The notes below the pieces were generated by a model. That model ran no database searches. It was not told the DNA's origin and saw only the letters and a program-made list of their open reading frames with translations. Of a stretch of DNA of 63,144 bases, positions 7,699-17,232 are shown piece by piece; the stretch's first letter is position 1; each line of letters begins with the position of its first letter. The position numbers were made by a program, and so were the translations under genes. Source of the stretch: an uncultured Granulosicoccaceae bacterium (GTDB lineage: Bacteria; Pseudomonadota; Gammaproteobacteria; Granulosicoccales; Granulosicoccaceae); NCBI GenBank assembly GCA_937981955.1, contig CALJNA010000063.1, positions 1 to 63,144 on the forward strand, read 5' to 3'.

Positions 7699-10643
7699 GT
7701 CAGACATATCGAATAGGACGCGGACTGGTCGATACGAACAGCACGATTAAATTTGCGTTTAACGACCAGCAATACACCGGACATCCTGGTGACACGCTGT
7801 CATCAGCACTACTGGCCAACGGCATTCGGCTGGTTGGCCGTTCCTTCAAATATCACCGACCGCGTGGCATTTTCTCCGCGGGTTCGGAAGAACCCAATGC
7901 GTTGGTCGAATTACGTCGTGGCGCATACCAGGAACCGAACACGCGGGCCACCGTTGCAGAGTTGTTTGATGGATTACAAGCGCGCAGTCAGAACCACCGT
8001 GGCCCGTTGGGTTTCGACTTTATGGGTGTCAATGACCTCTTGTCACCATTTCTGTCAGCCGGTTTTTACTACAAGACGTTTATGTGGCCAAAAGCGTTTT
8101 GGGAAAAGCTTTATGAACCGGTCATACGTGCATCAGCAGGATTGGGTTCATTATCAGGCAAACCTGATCCCGATAGCTATGACAAAGGGTTTTTACATGC
8201 TGATGTATTAATTGTTGGTGCAGGTCCCAGCGGGCTGGCAGCTGCATTGGTTGCCGGTGAGTCAGGAGCCCGAGTCATTCTGGCTGATGAGGACTTTCGA
8301 CCAGGTGGGCGTTTACACGCAGAAACCATGCTAGTTGATGATATTAGTGGTGAGCAATGGGTCGCCAATACCCTTTCTCGTTTACGCAAAATGGACAACG
8401 TTCGTCTGATGATACGCACCACGGTATACGGTGCGTTTGATCATGGCATTTATGGCGCTCTTGAAAAAAAGACCGACCACCTCGCCTCCAGTGATGGTAT
8501 GCCACGGCAAGTTTTATGGCGTATTTATGCCAAGCGCTGCATTGTATGCGCTGGTGCAACCGAACGATCCATTGCCTTTGGCAACAACGATCGGCCAGGT
8601 ATCATGCTGGCCGGTGCAGTGCGTGCTTACGTCAATCGTTGGGGAGTCACCCCAGGTAAACGCGTTGCTGTGTTTACCAACAATGACGATGGCTGGCGTA
8701 CCGCATCAGATCTTGTCAATCAAGGCGTGGAAGTCTCAGCTGTTATCGACTCACGCGACATTGATGCTCCATTGAGTATCAGCGGTGCATCGGTTGTGAT
8801 GGGAGCAAGCGTTGTCGATACCATGGGTCGTGCCGGTATCCATACGATAAAACTATCCAATCGACAAACGATTAAAGCCGATTGCCTTGCCGTTTCAGGA
8901 GGCTGGAACCCAAACGTTCACTTAACGTGTCACCAGCGCGGACGACCTGAATGGAATGAATCGCAAGCTTGTTTTGTGCCCGGTGGTGTTTTACCCGACG
9001 GCATGAGCGTCGCGGGTGCAGCTAATGGCGCGTTGTCACTGAGCGCTGCATTAAGCTCGGGTATAGACAGTGCCTCCCTAACTTTGCAATCGTTGTCGAT
9101 AAAGCCTGCGTCCGTGGATACTCCGCGAGCAGACGATGAATCCACTCGAGTAAGCGCATTCTGGCATGTTAAAGAAAGTACAAAACGCTGCTGGATCGAT
9201 CTACAGAACGATGTCACCACTAAAGACATAGTGGTATCGCATCAGGATGGCTTTCGGGCAGTGGAACATTTGAAACGCTACACCACCTTGGGTATGGCAA
9301 CAGACCAGGGTAAAACATCCAACGTGCTGGGTCTTGCCATTATGGCCGAGCATGCCGGCAAGAGTATTCAGGAAACCGGCACGACTATTTTTCGCCCACC
9401 TTACACACCTGTACCAATGGGCGCTTTCGCCGGCCGTTCCAGAGGAAAAGACTTCAGGCCAACCAGAAAAACACCGAGCCATGCATGGGCTGAAGCACGA
9501 GGAGCCGTGTTTGTTGAAACCGGCAACTGGCTGCGTGCGCAGTGGTTCCCGATTGACGGCGAAACTCACTGGCGTGAAAGTGTCGATCGTGAAGTAACAC
9601 AGACGCGTAACTCGGTGGGTATATGTGATGTCAGCACACTGGGAAAAATTGATGTTCAGGGAAAAGATGCTGGAGAATTTTTGAACCGTGTATACGCCAA
9701 CACGTTTGCAACCCTGGCTGTGGGCAAAGTGCGCTACGGCATCATGTTGCGCGAAGACGGTATATTGATGGACGATGGAACCACAGCGCGACTGGGTGAA
9801 AACCATTTCGTTATGACCACAACAACTGCCAATGCGGTTGGAGTGTTCCGACATATGGAATTCTGTCGACAGTGCCTGTGGCCTAATCTGGATGTTCAAT
9901 TGATCTCAGCCACAGAACAGTGGGCGCAGTTTGCCGTGGCTGGTCCCAACGCCCGCAAGCTGCTGCAAAAAGTGGTTGATGCAGACACACCCATCGACAA
10001 TGAGTCCTTTCCGTTTATGGCGTGTGGCGAAATATCGATTTGCGGTGGAACCCCGGGTCGACTGTTCCGTATCTCCTTCTCGGGTGAGCTGGCATATGAG
10101 ATAGCGGTACCCACTCGCTATGGGAATTCTATGATGGATGCATTAATAAAAGCCGGTGAAGAATTCCAGGCTGTTCCTTACGGAACCGAAGCACTGGGTG
10201 TTATGCGTATCGAAAAAGGACACGCCGCAGGCAACGAATTAAACGGACAAACCACTGCGGCAAACATTGGTCTTGGCCGTATGGTGTCGAAGAAAAAAGA
10301 CAGCATTGGAAACACCTTGTCTGAGCGTGAAGGAATGAACACCGAGAACGATTTGGCCTTGGTCGGTTTCATGCCAACCAATAAATCTGTCTCACTCAGT
10401 GCGGGAGCTCACTTTGTTAGTAAAGGCAATGAGGCCAACACCGAAAATGACGAGGGCTGGATGACGTCGGTCGCGTACTCACCGTCACTTGAATGCTCAA
10501 TTGGTCTTGGATTTATTCAACGTGGTCAGGACCGCATGGGTGATATCGTAATAGCTGCAGACCCGCTGCGCGGCGGAACAACTGAGGTGGAAATCGTTTC
10601 ACCCCACTTCATTGACCCTGAAGGAGAACGCTTACGTGGCTAA
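7695..10643 (+). CDS. soxA: Sarcosine oxidase alpha-type subunit / N-methylglutamate dehydrogenase subunit C
   Basis: A multidomain subunit of 982 residues. Residues 15-100 are the ferredoxin-like N-terminal domain (HPGDTLSSALLANG, VGRSFKYHRPRGI) without cluster cysteines. Residues about 170-470 bind a dinucleotide (LIVGAGPSGLAAALVAGE). The C-terminal 380 residues are a GcvT-like tetrahydrofolate domain (SVGICDVSTLGKIDV, GTEALGVMRIEKGH). In the family the folate domain captures the formaldehyde-level carbon released by the flavin reaction. The gene is coupled by ATGA to soxD, and its last codons overlap the soxG start. Full length, with no frameshift. Confidence 0.9.
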   Translation: MSQTYRIGRGLVDTNSTIKFAFNDQQYTGHPGDTLSSALLANGIRLVGRSFKYHRPRGIFSAGSEEPNALVELRRGAYQEPNTRATVAELFDGLQARSQNHRGPLGFDFMGVNDLLSPFLSAGFYYKTFMWPKAFWEKLYEPVIRASAGLGSLSGKPDPDSYDKGFLHADVLIVGAGPSGLAAALVAGESGARVILADEDFRPGGRLHAETMLVDDISGEQWVANTLSRLRKMDNVRLMIRTTVYGAFDHGIYGALEKKTDHLASSDGMPRQVLWRIYAKRCIVCAGATERSIAFGNNDRPGIMLAGAVRAYVNRWGVTPGKRVAVFTNNDDGWRTASDLVNQGVEVSAVIDSRDIDAPLSISGASVVMGASVVDTMGRAGIHTIKLSNRQTIKADCLAVSGGWNPNVHLTCHQRGRPEWNESQACFVPGGVLPDGMSVAGAANGALSLSAALSSGIDSASLTLQSLSIKPASVDTPRADDESTRVSAFWHVKESTKRCWIDLQNDVTTKDIVVSHQDGFRAVEHLKRYTTLGMATDQGKTSNVLGLAIMAEHAGKSIQETGTTIFRPPYTPVPMGAFAGRSRGKDFRPTRKTPSHAWAEARGAVFVETGNWLRAQWFPIDGETHWRESVDREVTQTRNSVGICDVSTLGKIDVQGKDAGEFLNRVYANTFATLAVGKVRYGIMLREDGILMDDGTTARLGENHFVMTTTTANAVGVFRHMEFCRQCLWPNLDVQLISATEQWAQFAVAGPNARKLLQKVVDADTPIDNESFPFMACGEISICGGTPGRLFRISFSGELAYEIAVPTRYGNSMMDALIKAGEEFQAVPYGTEALGVMRIEKGHAAGNELNGQTTAANIGLGRMVSKKKDSIGNTLSEREGMNTENDLALVGFMPTNKSVSLSAGAHFVSKGNEANTENDEGWMTSVAYSPSLECSIGLGFIQRGQDRMGDIVIAADPLRGGTTEVEIVSPHFIDPEGERLRG

Positions 10644-11193
10644 TATAACGCTGCAGGCAACTTCGCCTCTAAACAAATATCATCAGCAGTTCGGCGATAC
10701 TACTCTAAGCGAGATGGTTGATCTGTCGATTTATTCAATCGGCCTGGCTATTCAACCGGATGCCGCACTGAGATCAATCAACGATGTACTTGGCATAGCA
10801 TGGCCCGAAACCGGTCGATATACCGTTAACGAAAGTGCTAAGGTCCAGCTATTGGGTTTGCAAGCTGATCAGGCTTTTTTACTCGTTGGAGCAGATTTAA
10901 GCAAAGACGCAAGACCAAACCTGGGTGCATCGGCTTATATCACGGACCAGTCAGATAGTTGGGCGGCTTTGCGATTGAGTGGGTCAATGTCACGCCGTGC
11001 TCTGGAACGCATATGCCCTGTTGACTTGCACCCGTCTGTGTTCAAACAGGATTGCGTTACCCGAACCAGTATGGAGCATTTAGCGGTGATTATTCTTTGT
11101 GAAGCTGACGATCAGTACTTACTGCTCTCACCGACTTCTTCGGCCGAATCGTTTTTACACGCAGTGGAAACATCAATAAAAAATATTTACTGA
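10636..11193 (+). CDS. soxG: Sarcosine oxidase gamma-type subunit (MgdD-like)
   Basis: A protein of 185 residues and the small gamma subunit, GcvT-like at low similarity (DLSIYSIG, WPETGRY, RALERICPVDLHPSVF, VTRTSMEHLAVIIL). GTG 10636 is chosen because AAGGAG at 10621-10626 sits 9 nt upstream. It lies inside the last codons of soxA, so translation is coupled. It completes the order B-D-A-G seen in rhizobial and methylotroph operons. The operon ends here, because the next gene is convergent with a one-base gap. Confidence 0.85.
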   Translation: MANITLQATSPLNKYHQQFGDTTLSEMVDLSIYSIGLAIQPDAALRSINDVLGIAWPETGRYTVNESAKVQLLGLQADQAFLLVGADLSKDARPNLGASAYITDQSDSWAALRLSGSMSRRALERICPVDLHPSVFKQDCVTRTSMEHLAVIILCEADDQYLLLSPTSSAESFLHAVETSIKNIY

Positions 11194-11194
11194 C

Positions 11195-12253
11195 TTACCG
11201 TATAGGTGGTGCATATAACAAACCACCATCAGTCCATAGCCGGTTGACGCCACGCTTCAATCCTAGTGCCGTGTTTTCTCCGACATTACGCTCATATGAT
11301 TCAGCGTAGTTACCAATGTGCGAAATAATGTTCGCACACCACGTCAGACTAACGCCAAGTTGAGGTCCAAAGTCACCCTCTGTACCGAGCAGTCGCTGTT
11401 CTGCAGGATTCGTACTATTGGCATATTGTCCAATGTTTACACTCGATATACCCATTTCTTCCGCGTTTATCATGCAGTTTAACGACCAGCGAACCAGGTT
11501 ACCCCAGGCCGTATCCCCTTTGGGAACCATCGGCCCCAGAGGTTCTTTGGAGATGACTTCAGGCAGAACCAGGTGCGCATCAGGTTGTTTCAGAGTTGCT
11601 CGTTCGGCAGCCAGAGCCGAACGATCAGTCGTTAAAGCAACACAATCGCCATTATCATAGGCAGTTCGGACTTGGTCGTTGTTGTCAAAATACACTGGCT
11701 TGTACCGCATTTTGGCTACAGTGAAAAAGTCGATCGCATTTAATTCTGTGGTGGTTGCCTTTTCCACACAAATGGGCCTGTTACTTAACTCCAGAGCACT
11801 TCTTATTCCCGAACGCTTGGGAACCATAAAACCCTGCCCATCGTAATAGTTCACACCCACAAACTCACCATAGTCAACATTTCGCGACATTGTCCATGTC
11901 GTATTACGGGCAAGTACATCGACTGAAGCAGATGCAATGGCAGTAAAACGTTCTGACGATGACAAAGGTACGAACTCAACAGCCGTTGGATCGTTGAACA
12001 CCGCGCTGGCGACTGCGCGACAAAAATCGGCATCAAGTCCTGAATAGTCTCCAAGACTATTGGCTTGAGCAAAGCCTTTCAAATTTGAGTTCACACCACA
12101 TTTTACTGCACCGCGTTCTTTCACCTGGGCAAGCGTGGCTGACTGGCTGTATGCAGATACCGAAAACAAACTGCATACACAAACCACAAGACCCACAGCA
12201 CAATGTTGCAGACCTGAAACAAGAGTCGGTCGAGATAACTTTAATTTATACAT
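11195..12253 (-). CDS. Amino-acid ABC transporter periplasmic binding protein (AapJ/BztA-like)
   Basis: A protein of 352 residues with a Sec signal peptide (hydrophobic stretch about residues 15-34, ending VSAYS) and a type-II periplasmic binding fold. The opening VKERGAVKCGVNSNLKGFA and the segment YSGLDADFCRAVASAVF are typical of general L-amino-acid binding proteins of the AapJ/BztA family. No permease or ATPase genes are next to it, so it is an orphan binding protein that may serve a transporter encoded elsewhere. It converges on the sox operon and could supply an amino-acid substrate for it, but that is only positional. Confidence 0.85.
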   Translation of the reverse strand: MYKLKLSRPTLVSGLQHCAVGLVVCVCSLFSVSAYSQSATLAQVKERGAVKCGVNSNLKGFAQANSLGDYSGLDADFCRAVASAVFNDPTAVEFVPLSSSERFTAIASASVDVLARNTTWTMSRNVDYGEFVGVNYYDGQGFMVPKRSGIRSALELSNRPICVEKATTTELNAIDFFTVAKMRYKPVYFDNNDQVRTAYDNGDCVALTTDRSALAAERATLKQPDAHLVLPEVISKEPLGPMVPKGDTAWGNLVRWSLNCMINAEEMGISSVNIGQYANSTNPAEQRLLGTEGDFGPQLGVSLTWCANIISHIGNYAESYERNVGENTALGLKRGVNRLWTDGGLLYAPPIR

Positions 12254-12294
12254 AATTTGTTGCCATTTATTCCCTTAGATGCAGCAAGCCATTG

Positions 12295-12771
12295 CTAAAA
12301 CTGCGATTCCAGATACCCAATGAGCTGTTCTACTTCTACGATATTATTGATTGCCAGCTTAAGCTCACCATCAGGTGCATAGACGATGTAGCCAGGTGCT
12401 GCGGGAAAGTGTTTACCCGTTTCTTCTTTGATTTGTTGACTAAATACATCTCCAAAAACAACAAGACTGGGGAAAATGGTTGGTTGCTTGTCAACAAATT
12501 GCTGAATTTGCGACATATACTCGTGACCATCTATTACCAGTCCAAGTACATGTGCGTTTGATGCCTTGTGTTTTTGATGAAACGCTTCCACAACAGGTTT
12601 GTGTAGCTCGCAGGGCACACAATTTAATTGCCACAGCATGACCACAGTCCAGCGGCCGTCACCAATATAGTCTTTTACGTCAACACGCATCCCTTCAAAG
12701 TCAGTAACCAGAAAAGCATTGGCCGGACTTGAGGTAATCAAAAAGAACACAATTGCAATCAGTTTTTTCAT
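12295..12771 (-). CDS. Secreted thioredoxin-like (TlpA/redoxin) protein
   Basis: A protein of 158 residues starting at ATG 12771 (MKKLIAIVFFL), which gives a clear signal peptide ending near SPANA. The mature part has a thioredoxin fold with the redox motif NCVPCELH (CVPC) and a cis-proline region near AAPGYIVYAPDG. It is probably a periplasmic thiol-disulfide reductase. The motif is CVPC rather than the common CGPC or CPPC, so its redox potential may differ. It lies 41 bp upstream of the amino-acid binding protein gene in the same direction. Confidence 0.78.
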   Translation of the reverse strand: MKKLIAIVFFLITSSPANAFLVTDFEGMRVDVKDYIGDGRWTVVMLWQLNCVPCELHKPVVEAFHQKHKASNAHVLGLVIDGHEYMSQIQQFVDKQPTIFPSLVVFGDVFSQQIKEETGKHFPAAPGYIVYAPDGELKLAINNIVEVEQLIGYLESQF

Positions 12772-12873
12772 GAAAATTTGAGTCAAATTTCTGCGGAGCC
12801 GTATTGTCGTGCAGGTGAACAAGTGTTCATTGCAGTAAATGGAAGCATTGCCTTTAACTTCAGCAGATGGATT

Positions 12874-13920
12874 CTAAAGGCTACGGTATTGAACAACTGA
12901 AACCGCCACGGGTGAATCGTCCGAACTATGCCGGTAGCTGACCCGGATACAGGGCTCTATTTGCACAGCTTCCGAGCTAATGCCATGACTGACAAACTCT
13001 TCCTCAACGCGAATACCTCTAATAAGCGACTCCTGATTCTTTCCATCAGCATCGGTACAGGCAACGATTGAGAAAACATCACCGTCAACATAATCCCTGG
13101 CAAGCAAGCGTATTGCCTGCTTATTGCCGCGTCCCATTACAACAGAATTCTGATCCTCAAAAATCAACACAGTTCGCCGCAGCTGATCGTAATCTTCCAG
13201 ATCAATCGGATTGTTCGCACTGTCTCTGGCGTAAAGTTGTTGTCTGGCCGAGCTTAAAATATTGCCTTGAGTTGTGCGCTTATCAACTGGTGTGACATCA
13301 TAATCATTTACCGTTACCGTATCGATATCGGTTGACGGAGCATCGATCGAATCGCTGCCAACTCCAGAAATAAACGAATCTCCCGTTCCACCCTGCTCAG
13401 CAAAAATATTATCGTTCAGGTCTATATCGACAATGCTACGGGTACCACTTACCAGTAACAGTGATGCCGGAAACACGCCTCGATCGGTAATGTCGTATTC
13501 TCGCCTTACCTCTATTTCACCAACTGAAATACTGAAATCGGTCACTGGGCCTGCTTCTGTCTCAGCGAATCTTTTTCCGTACGTAACGTAATGCAAACCT
13601 TGGTCTGCGGTAACCCGCTGGATGCCAAAACCAGCATCTTCAAGCGCTCGAACCAAGGTATTGCCAAAAGCGGTCTTAGGCCGGGAAACCTGGAGAGTGG
13701 CTGTGCCAACCTGCATTTCCGGGATTTGCACCAGAGCTGATACCAGATTGGTGGAGATGAGCTGCAGCTGTCGGAGTTCAGCTACAGGCGTTTCTGCAAT
13801 TACGGCAGCATTGCCGCCCAATCGTGGTATGTACAGACTATCGTTACGCTCAACCTTTTGTAGTTGGCATGCGCTTAACAACAATGCCAACGTAACTATA
13901 AAGAACGGAAACGACCTCAT
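12874..13920 (-). CDS. Predicted outer-membrane lipoprotein with C-terminal OmpA-like region (second of a pair)
   Basis: A protein of 348 residues. Start ATG 13920 overlaps the stop of the preceding gene (TAATG) and has GGAGG upstream. A lipoprotein signal ends in LLLSAC with Cys18. The mid region has ALEDAGFGIQRVTADQG, which parallels AVQRLVDLGYGIQRVDADQG in the neighbour, so the two are paralogues. The C-terminal 90 residues (KQAIRLLARDYVDGD, EEFVSHGIS, RVSYRH) look like a diverged OmpA peptidoglycan-binding fold. The N-terminal module recalls TrbH/PilL-type lipoproteins only loosely. Function unknown. Confidence 0.65.
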   Translation of the reverse strand: MRSFPFFIVTLALLLSACQLQKVERNDSLYIPRLGGNAAVIAETPVAELRQLQLISTNLVSALVQIPEMQVGTATLQVSRPKTAFGNTLVRALEDAGFGIQRVTADQGLHYVTYGKRFAETEAGPVTDFSISVGEIEVRREYDITDRGVFPASLLLVSGTRSIVDIDLNDNIFAEQGGTGDSFISGVGSDSIDAPSTDIDTVTVNDYDVTPVDKRTTQGNILSSARQQLYARDSANNPIDLEDYDQLRRTVLIFEDQNSVVMGRGNKQAIRLLARDYVDGDVFSIVACTDADGKNQESLIRGIRVEEEFVSHGISSEAVQIEPCIRVSYRHSSDDSPVAVSVVQYRSL

Positions 13921-15089
13921 TAACCTGCCCTCCGCCATAAATCTACAACAACACCCCGGTTTGGAAATCCAGGGGCATCAGTTGTGGGCGACCAACAGCC
14001 TTCATCCAACACTTTTTCACGCGAAATACCTGCGGCTATCAACTCCTCAGCAATGCGCTGCGCTCGCCCCATGGCAAGACCTTCGTTACCGATGGCAAGG
14101 CTGGTTGGACCATTACTACAACCGATGATACCGAACAGATCTGAATTCTCGGAGTATCGATTAACCAGTTTTTTTACTGTCCGTTTGCCTTGCTTACCAA
14201 GGAATTGAGAGTCGTTAGGGAAGATAATAAACTCTCGAATAATACGGTTGTAGTCATCAAGAACCGTTCTGAACTCACTCGGACCACCATTAAACAGATT
14301 GCCAAAATTATCGTTTCCTGCATTAAGGCTGGCAAGATCAGGCCCGGCTGTTGCAGTGTCCGCCACACGCTGAACGAGATCTTCGGTAATAAGTGATATG
14401 GTAGGAATGCCACCATCAATTGGCGCTAATGCAGCGAATTCCACCAATCCCGGAGCAACTTCCCCAACTTTGTCTGATACATTATTCTGGGCTAGCTGAA
14501 TATTAATTCCGGAGAGCAGCAATGTCTGCCGAGTACCGGCGACTTTTAGAGAACCAACCGGAATAACTGCCTGCCCACCGCGCCAAGCGAGGCTGGCTGA
14601 ATCTATGTTGGCGTTAGACTCAATTATTCGATACGAGCGAGTGAATTCCAGATCACCAATGGCGAGCCTTAGACGGACGCTACCAGATACGTCGCCTTGT
14701 GATGCAGGCAAATCTGTTAAGTACAAAAAGTGACTGCCCTGATCTGCGTCAACGCGTTGTATGCCATATCCCAGATCAACCAATCGTTGCACTGCGGCCT
14801 CTGCATTGCCTGATTCAGTATCGCTAACCTGAATAGTACTGTTCAGTGGCTCCAGTATTTGCGGAAGCAACGACAGCAGGTCACTGACCATATCTCCACG
14901 AAACTGCTCATCGAGTGGCTTGACTGCAACGGTTACCGGATTTTTTGTCACTGTCGCACACCCTGACAGAAATATCAGTGTGATGAGCACAAGAAAATAG
15001 GACAGAATAAGTTTTGGAGGAACTGTCACTGACGTTCGGTATTCAAGTAAGTGACAATTATGCAGATAACGTATCGAATCAATTCGCAT
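13920..15089 (-). CDS. Predicted outer-membrane lipoprotein with OmpA-like C-terminal domain (first of a pair)
   Basis: A protein of about 389 residues. The signal sequence LILSYFLVLITLIFLSGC marks a lipoprotein cysteine. The start is uncertain: ATG 15089 (weak AAGG upstream) is used, while GTG 15029 would give a more usual signal-peptide length. The C-terminus has the OmpA pattern NEGLAMGRAQRIAEELIAAGI followed by NRGVVVDLW, which normally binds peptidoglycan. A central region (residues 90-260) shares sequence with the downstream paralogue. The two genes overlap by one base and are surely co-expressed, suggesting partners of one envelope complex. No pilus or secretion genes flank them. Confidence 0.65.
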   Translation of the reverse strand: MRIDSIRYLHNCHLLEYRTSVTVPPKLILSYFLVLITLIFLSGCATVTKNPVTVAVKPLDEQFRGDMVSDLLSLLPQILEPLNSTIQVSDTESGNAEAAVQRLVDLGYGIQRVDADQGSHFLYLTDLPASQGDVSGSVRLRLAIGDLEFTRSYRIIESNANIDSASLAWRGGQAVIPVGSLKVAGTRQTLLLSGINIQLAQNNVSDKVGEVAPGLVEFAALAPIDGGIPTISLITEDLVQRVADTATAGPDLASLNAGNDNFGNLFNGGPSEFRTVLDDYNRIIREFIIFPNDSQFLGKQGKRTVKKLVNRYSENSDLFGIIGCSNGPTSLAIGNEGLAMGRAQRIAEELIAAGISREKVLDEGCWSPTTDAPGFPNRGVVVDLWRRAG

Positions 15090-15338
15090 ACTGGTAGCCT
15101 TATGGGCAGGTTGCCTGAAGATAACTACAATCAACAGGCAGAGCCGGATCAAACAAAACAAGAACGATGGACAGGCGCTACCGATTGCAGCGCAAACCCG
15201 TGAAAAAGTTCGTCAACGCTAACAAATAATTGCCGAAAAATCAGCTCTGGCTCCACCGTTTCGAGCCGCAGTAGCCATAATTGGCGGAACCACAGCGTGT
15301 CACGCATGCTATACAAAAGACGAGTCCACAAGACGACT

Positions 15339-16706
15339 ATGCTAAAGACCAGCCTTAACGGACCAAATTTACCGGATTCATTTTTATTCGGTGTTGCAAC
15401 AGCCGCCTATCAAATTGAAGGTTCAGCCGACGTCGATGGTCGTGGTCCATCCATATGGGATGATTTCTCCCATACCGACGGCAAAGTGGTTAACAACGAC
15501 ACCGGTGATATAGCTTGCGACCACTACCGGTTGTGGCGTTCTGATCTTGACTTGATAAAGTCACTGAATGTAGACGCCTATCGATTTTCATTTTCCTGGT
15601 CACGTGTACTACCCGATGGTCGCGGGAACGTTAATGAAAAAGGCATGGCTTTTTACGATCGTCTAATTGACGGGTGCCTCGAACGCGGCTTGCAACCCTT
15701 CGCAACGCTTTACCATTGGGATTTGCCGCTTGCGCTATACGAGACCGGTGGCTGGACCGAACGCGGCACTGCAGAAGCCTTTGCAAATTATGCTGAGCTA
15801 ATGACAAGCCGGTTTGGTGATCGTTTGGCATCCATAACCACGTTTAATGAACCATGGTGCTCTTCAATACTTAGTTACTTGTATGGTGTGCACGCACCAG
15901 GCAAAAAAGATTTATCTCTGGCATTGAAAACCGTTCATAACCAGCATCTTGGCCACGGCATGGCGGTACAAAGAATAAAGTCCGTCAATCCAGCACTCTC
16001 AACCGGAATTGTGCTTAATCTACAATCCGTTTATGCAGGTTCCGATACACAGGAAGATAAGCAAGCGCGCGGCCGTCATGAAATTTTTCACAACGGCATT
16101 TTCATGGAACCACTGTTTCAAGGTAACTACCCGTCTGAGTTTATAGATGTACTCGGACATGAACTACCACAAGCATGGCAGGAAGATTTAACGATCATCA
16201 ATCAACCTCTGGACTTCTGGGGCCTGAACTACTACACCCCAAGCCGAGTCATAAACGAAGCTTCCTCCAACGCAAAGTATCCGCGCACAAAAGAAGCACC
16301 GATGGATGACACCGTAACCAGAACAGACATAGGCTGGGAGGTCAGTGCAGATTCGTTCTATGATTTATTAATCAATATATACGATCGGTACAAACTGCCG
16401 GCCTGCTACATTACTGAAAACGGCGCCTGTTATAACAATGAACCAGTAAATGGCGAGGTGGAAGACACCGAGCGTTTGCAATACATAAAAGAACATATTG
16501 AAGCAGTAGCCAAAGCTTGCGAAAATAATATTCCTGTTCTGGGGTATTTCGCCTGGAGTCTGATGGACAACTTTGAATGGGCTGAAGGCTACACCATGAG
16601 ATTTGGTCTTGTTCACGTTGATTATGAGACTCAGCAAAGAACGATTAAGCAAAGCGGTCATTGGTATTCCCAATTGGCTGCCTCTCATCGTAAGCAAACA
16701 ATATAG
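15339..16706 (+). CDS. GH1 family beta-glucosidase
   Basis: A cytoplasmic glycoside hydrolase of 455 residues, normal for GH1. It opens with FLFGVATAAYQIEG. The acid/base glutamate is E171 in TFNEP and the nucleophile is E360 in YITENG. WSLMDNFEWAEGY near the end is the sugar-binding signature. It would hydrolyse beta-linked glucosides or galactosides from oligosaccharides. ATG 15339 is chosen because it places the family start correctly. Upstream in-frame ATGs only add an atypical basic leader. No sugar transporter is adjacent. Confidence 0.93.
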   Translation: MLKTSLNGPNLPDSFLFGVATAAYQIEGSADVDGRGPSIWDDFSHTDGKVVNNDTGDIACDHYRLWRSDLDLIKSLNVDAYRFSFSWSRVLPDGRGNVNEKGMAFYDRLIDGCLERGLQPFATLYHWDLPLALYETGGWTERGTAEAFANYAELMTSRFGDRLASITTFNEPWCSSILSYLYGVHAPGKKDLSLALKTVHNQHLGHGMAVQRIKSVNPALSTGIVLNLQSVYAGSDTQEDKQARGRHEIFHNGIFMEPLFQGNYPSEFIDVLGHELPQAWQEDLTIINQPLDFWGLNYYTPSRVINEASSNAKYPRTKEAPMDDTVTRTDIGWEVSADSFYDLLINIYDRYKLPACYITENGACYNNEPVNGEVEDTERLQYIKEHIEAVAKACENNIPVLGYFAWSLMDNFEWAEGYTMRFGLVHVDYETQQRTIKQSGHWYSQLAASHRKQTI

Positions 16707-16765
16707 CGAAGCGTATAACTGACTAAGCGCGAACAAGCATAATCACCAAACTCACAACACCAAAC

Positions 16766-17170
16766 TCAAACACCAAATTTATTAATAGCTACAGCGCCGG
16801 CGACCGCGACAACCGCTGAAATACATATTCCCCAAACTAAATCGACTGCACTCATCAAAACGGGCCAGTCTTTCAGTGTTGCCAGGTTAGTGGCATCGTA
16901 GGTGCCATAAGCAATAAAACCAATAACCGCACCGTAGAACGCAACGCTTATTATAGAGTGACCGGGCTGGTCTGGCCTGACAGCCAGCAGCACAATTCCA
17001 GCTGCATAAAATAAATAAAATATACCAGCAGGAAGAAACAGAATGTCCTCTCTCATTAGCGGCCCAAGCTGGTTCGCATAGAATTTTTTTGCTATTAGCC
17101 CCAGCCAGATAGCATCTATCACCAGAAAACTAACCAATGTGGCTAAATAGGCAATAATAAAGTTTTTCAT
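16766..17170 (-). CDS. DUF2177 family membrane protein
   Basis: A small integral membrane protein of 134 residues with four predicted helices (residues 3-25, 46-64, 73-90 and 107-130). Signatures VSFLVIDAIWLGLIAKKFY and YGTYDATNLATLKDW are diagnostic of DUF2177. The function of the family is unknown. It lies between a convergent beta-glucosidase and the co-directional pseudouridine synthase gene. Confidence 0.85.
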   Translation of the reverse strand: MKNFIIAYLATLVSFLVIDAIWLGLIAKKFYANQLGPLMREDILFLPAGIFYLFYAAGIVLLAVRPDQPGHSIISVAFYGAVIGFIAYGTYDATNLATLKDWPVLMSAVDLVWGICISAVVAVAGAVAINKFGV

Positions 17171-17232
17171 GTGCCGAAGAGTCTCAACTTTTTTGAATAT
17201 TACGAAACAAAATGGATTTCGGTTTGCAGCAA

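Noticed and set aside
15149..15331. A 60-codon minus-strand frame upstream of the GH1 gene
   Set aside because: No ribosome site or recognisable product. It fills the gap between divergent genes by chance.
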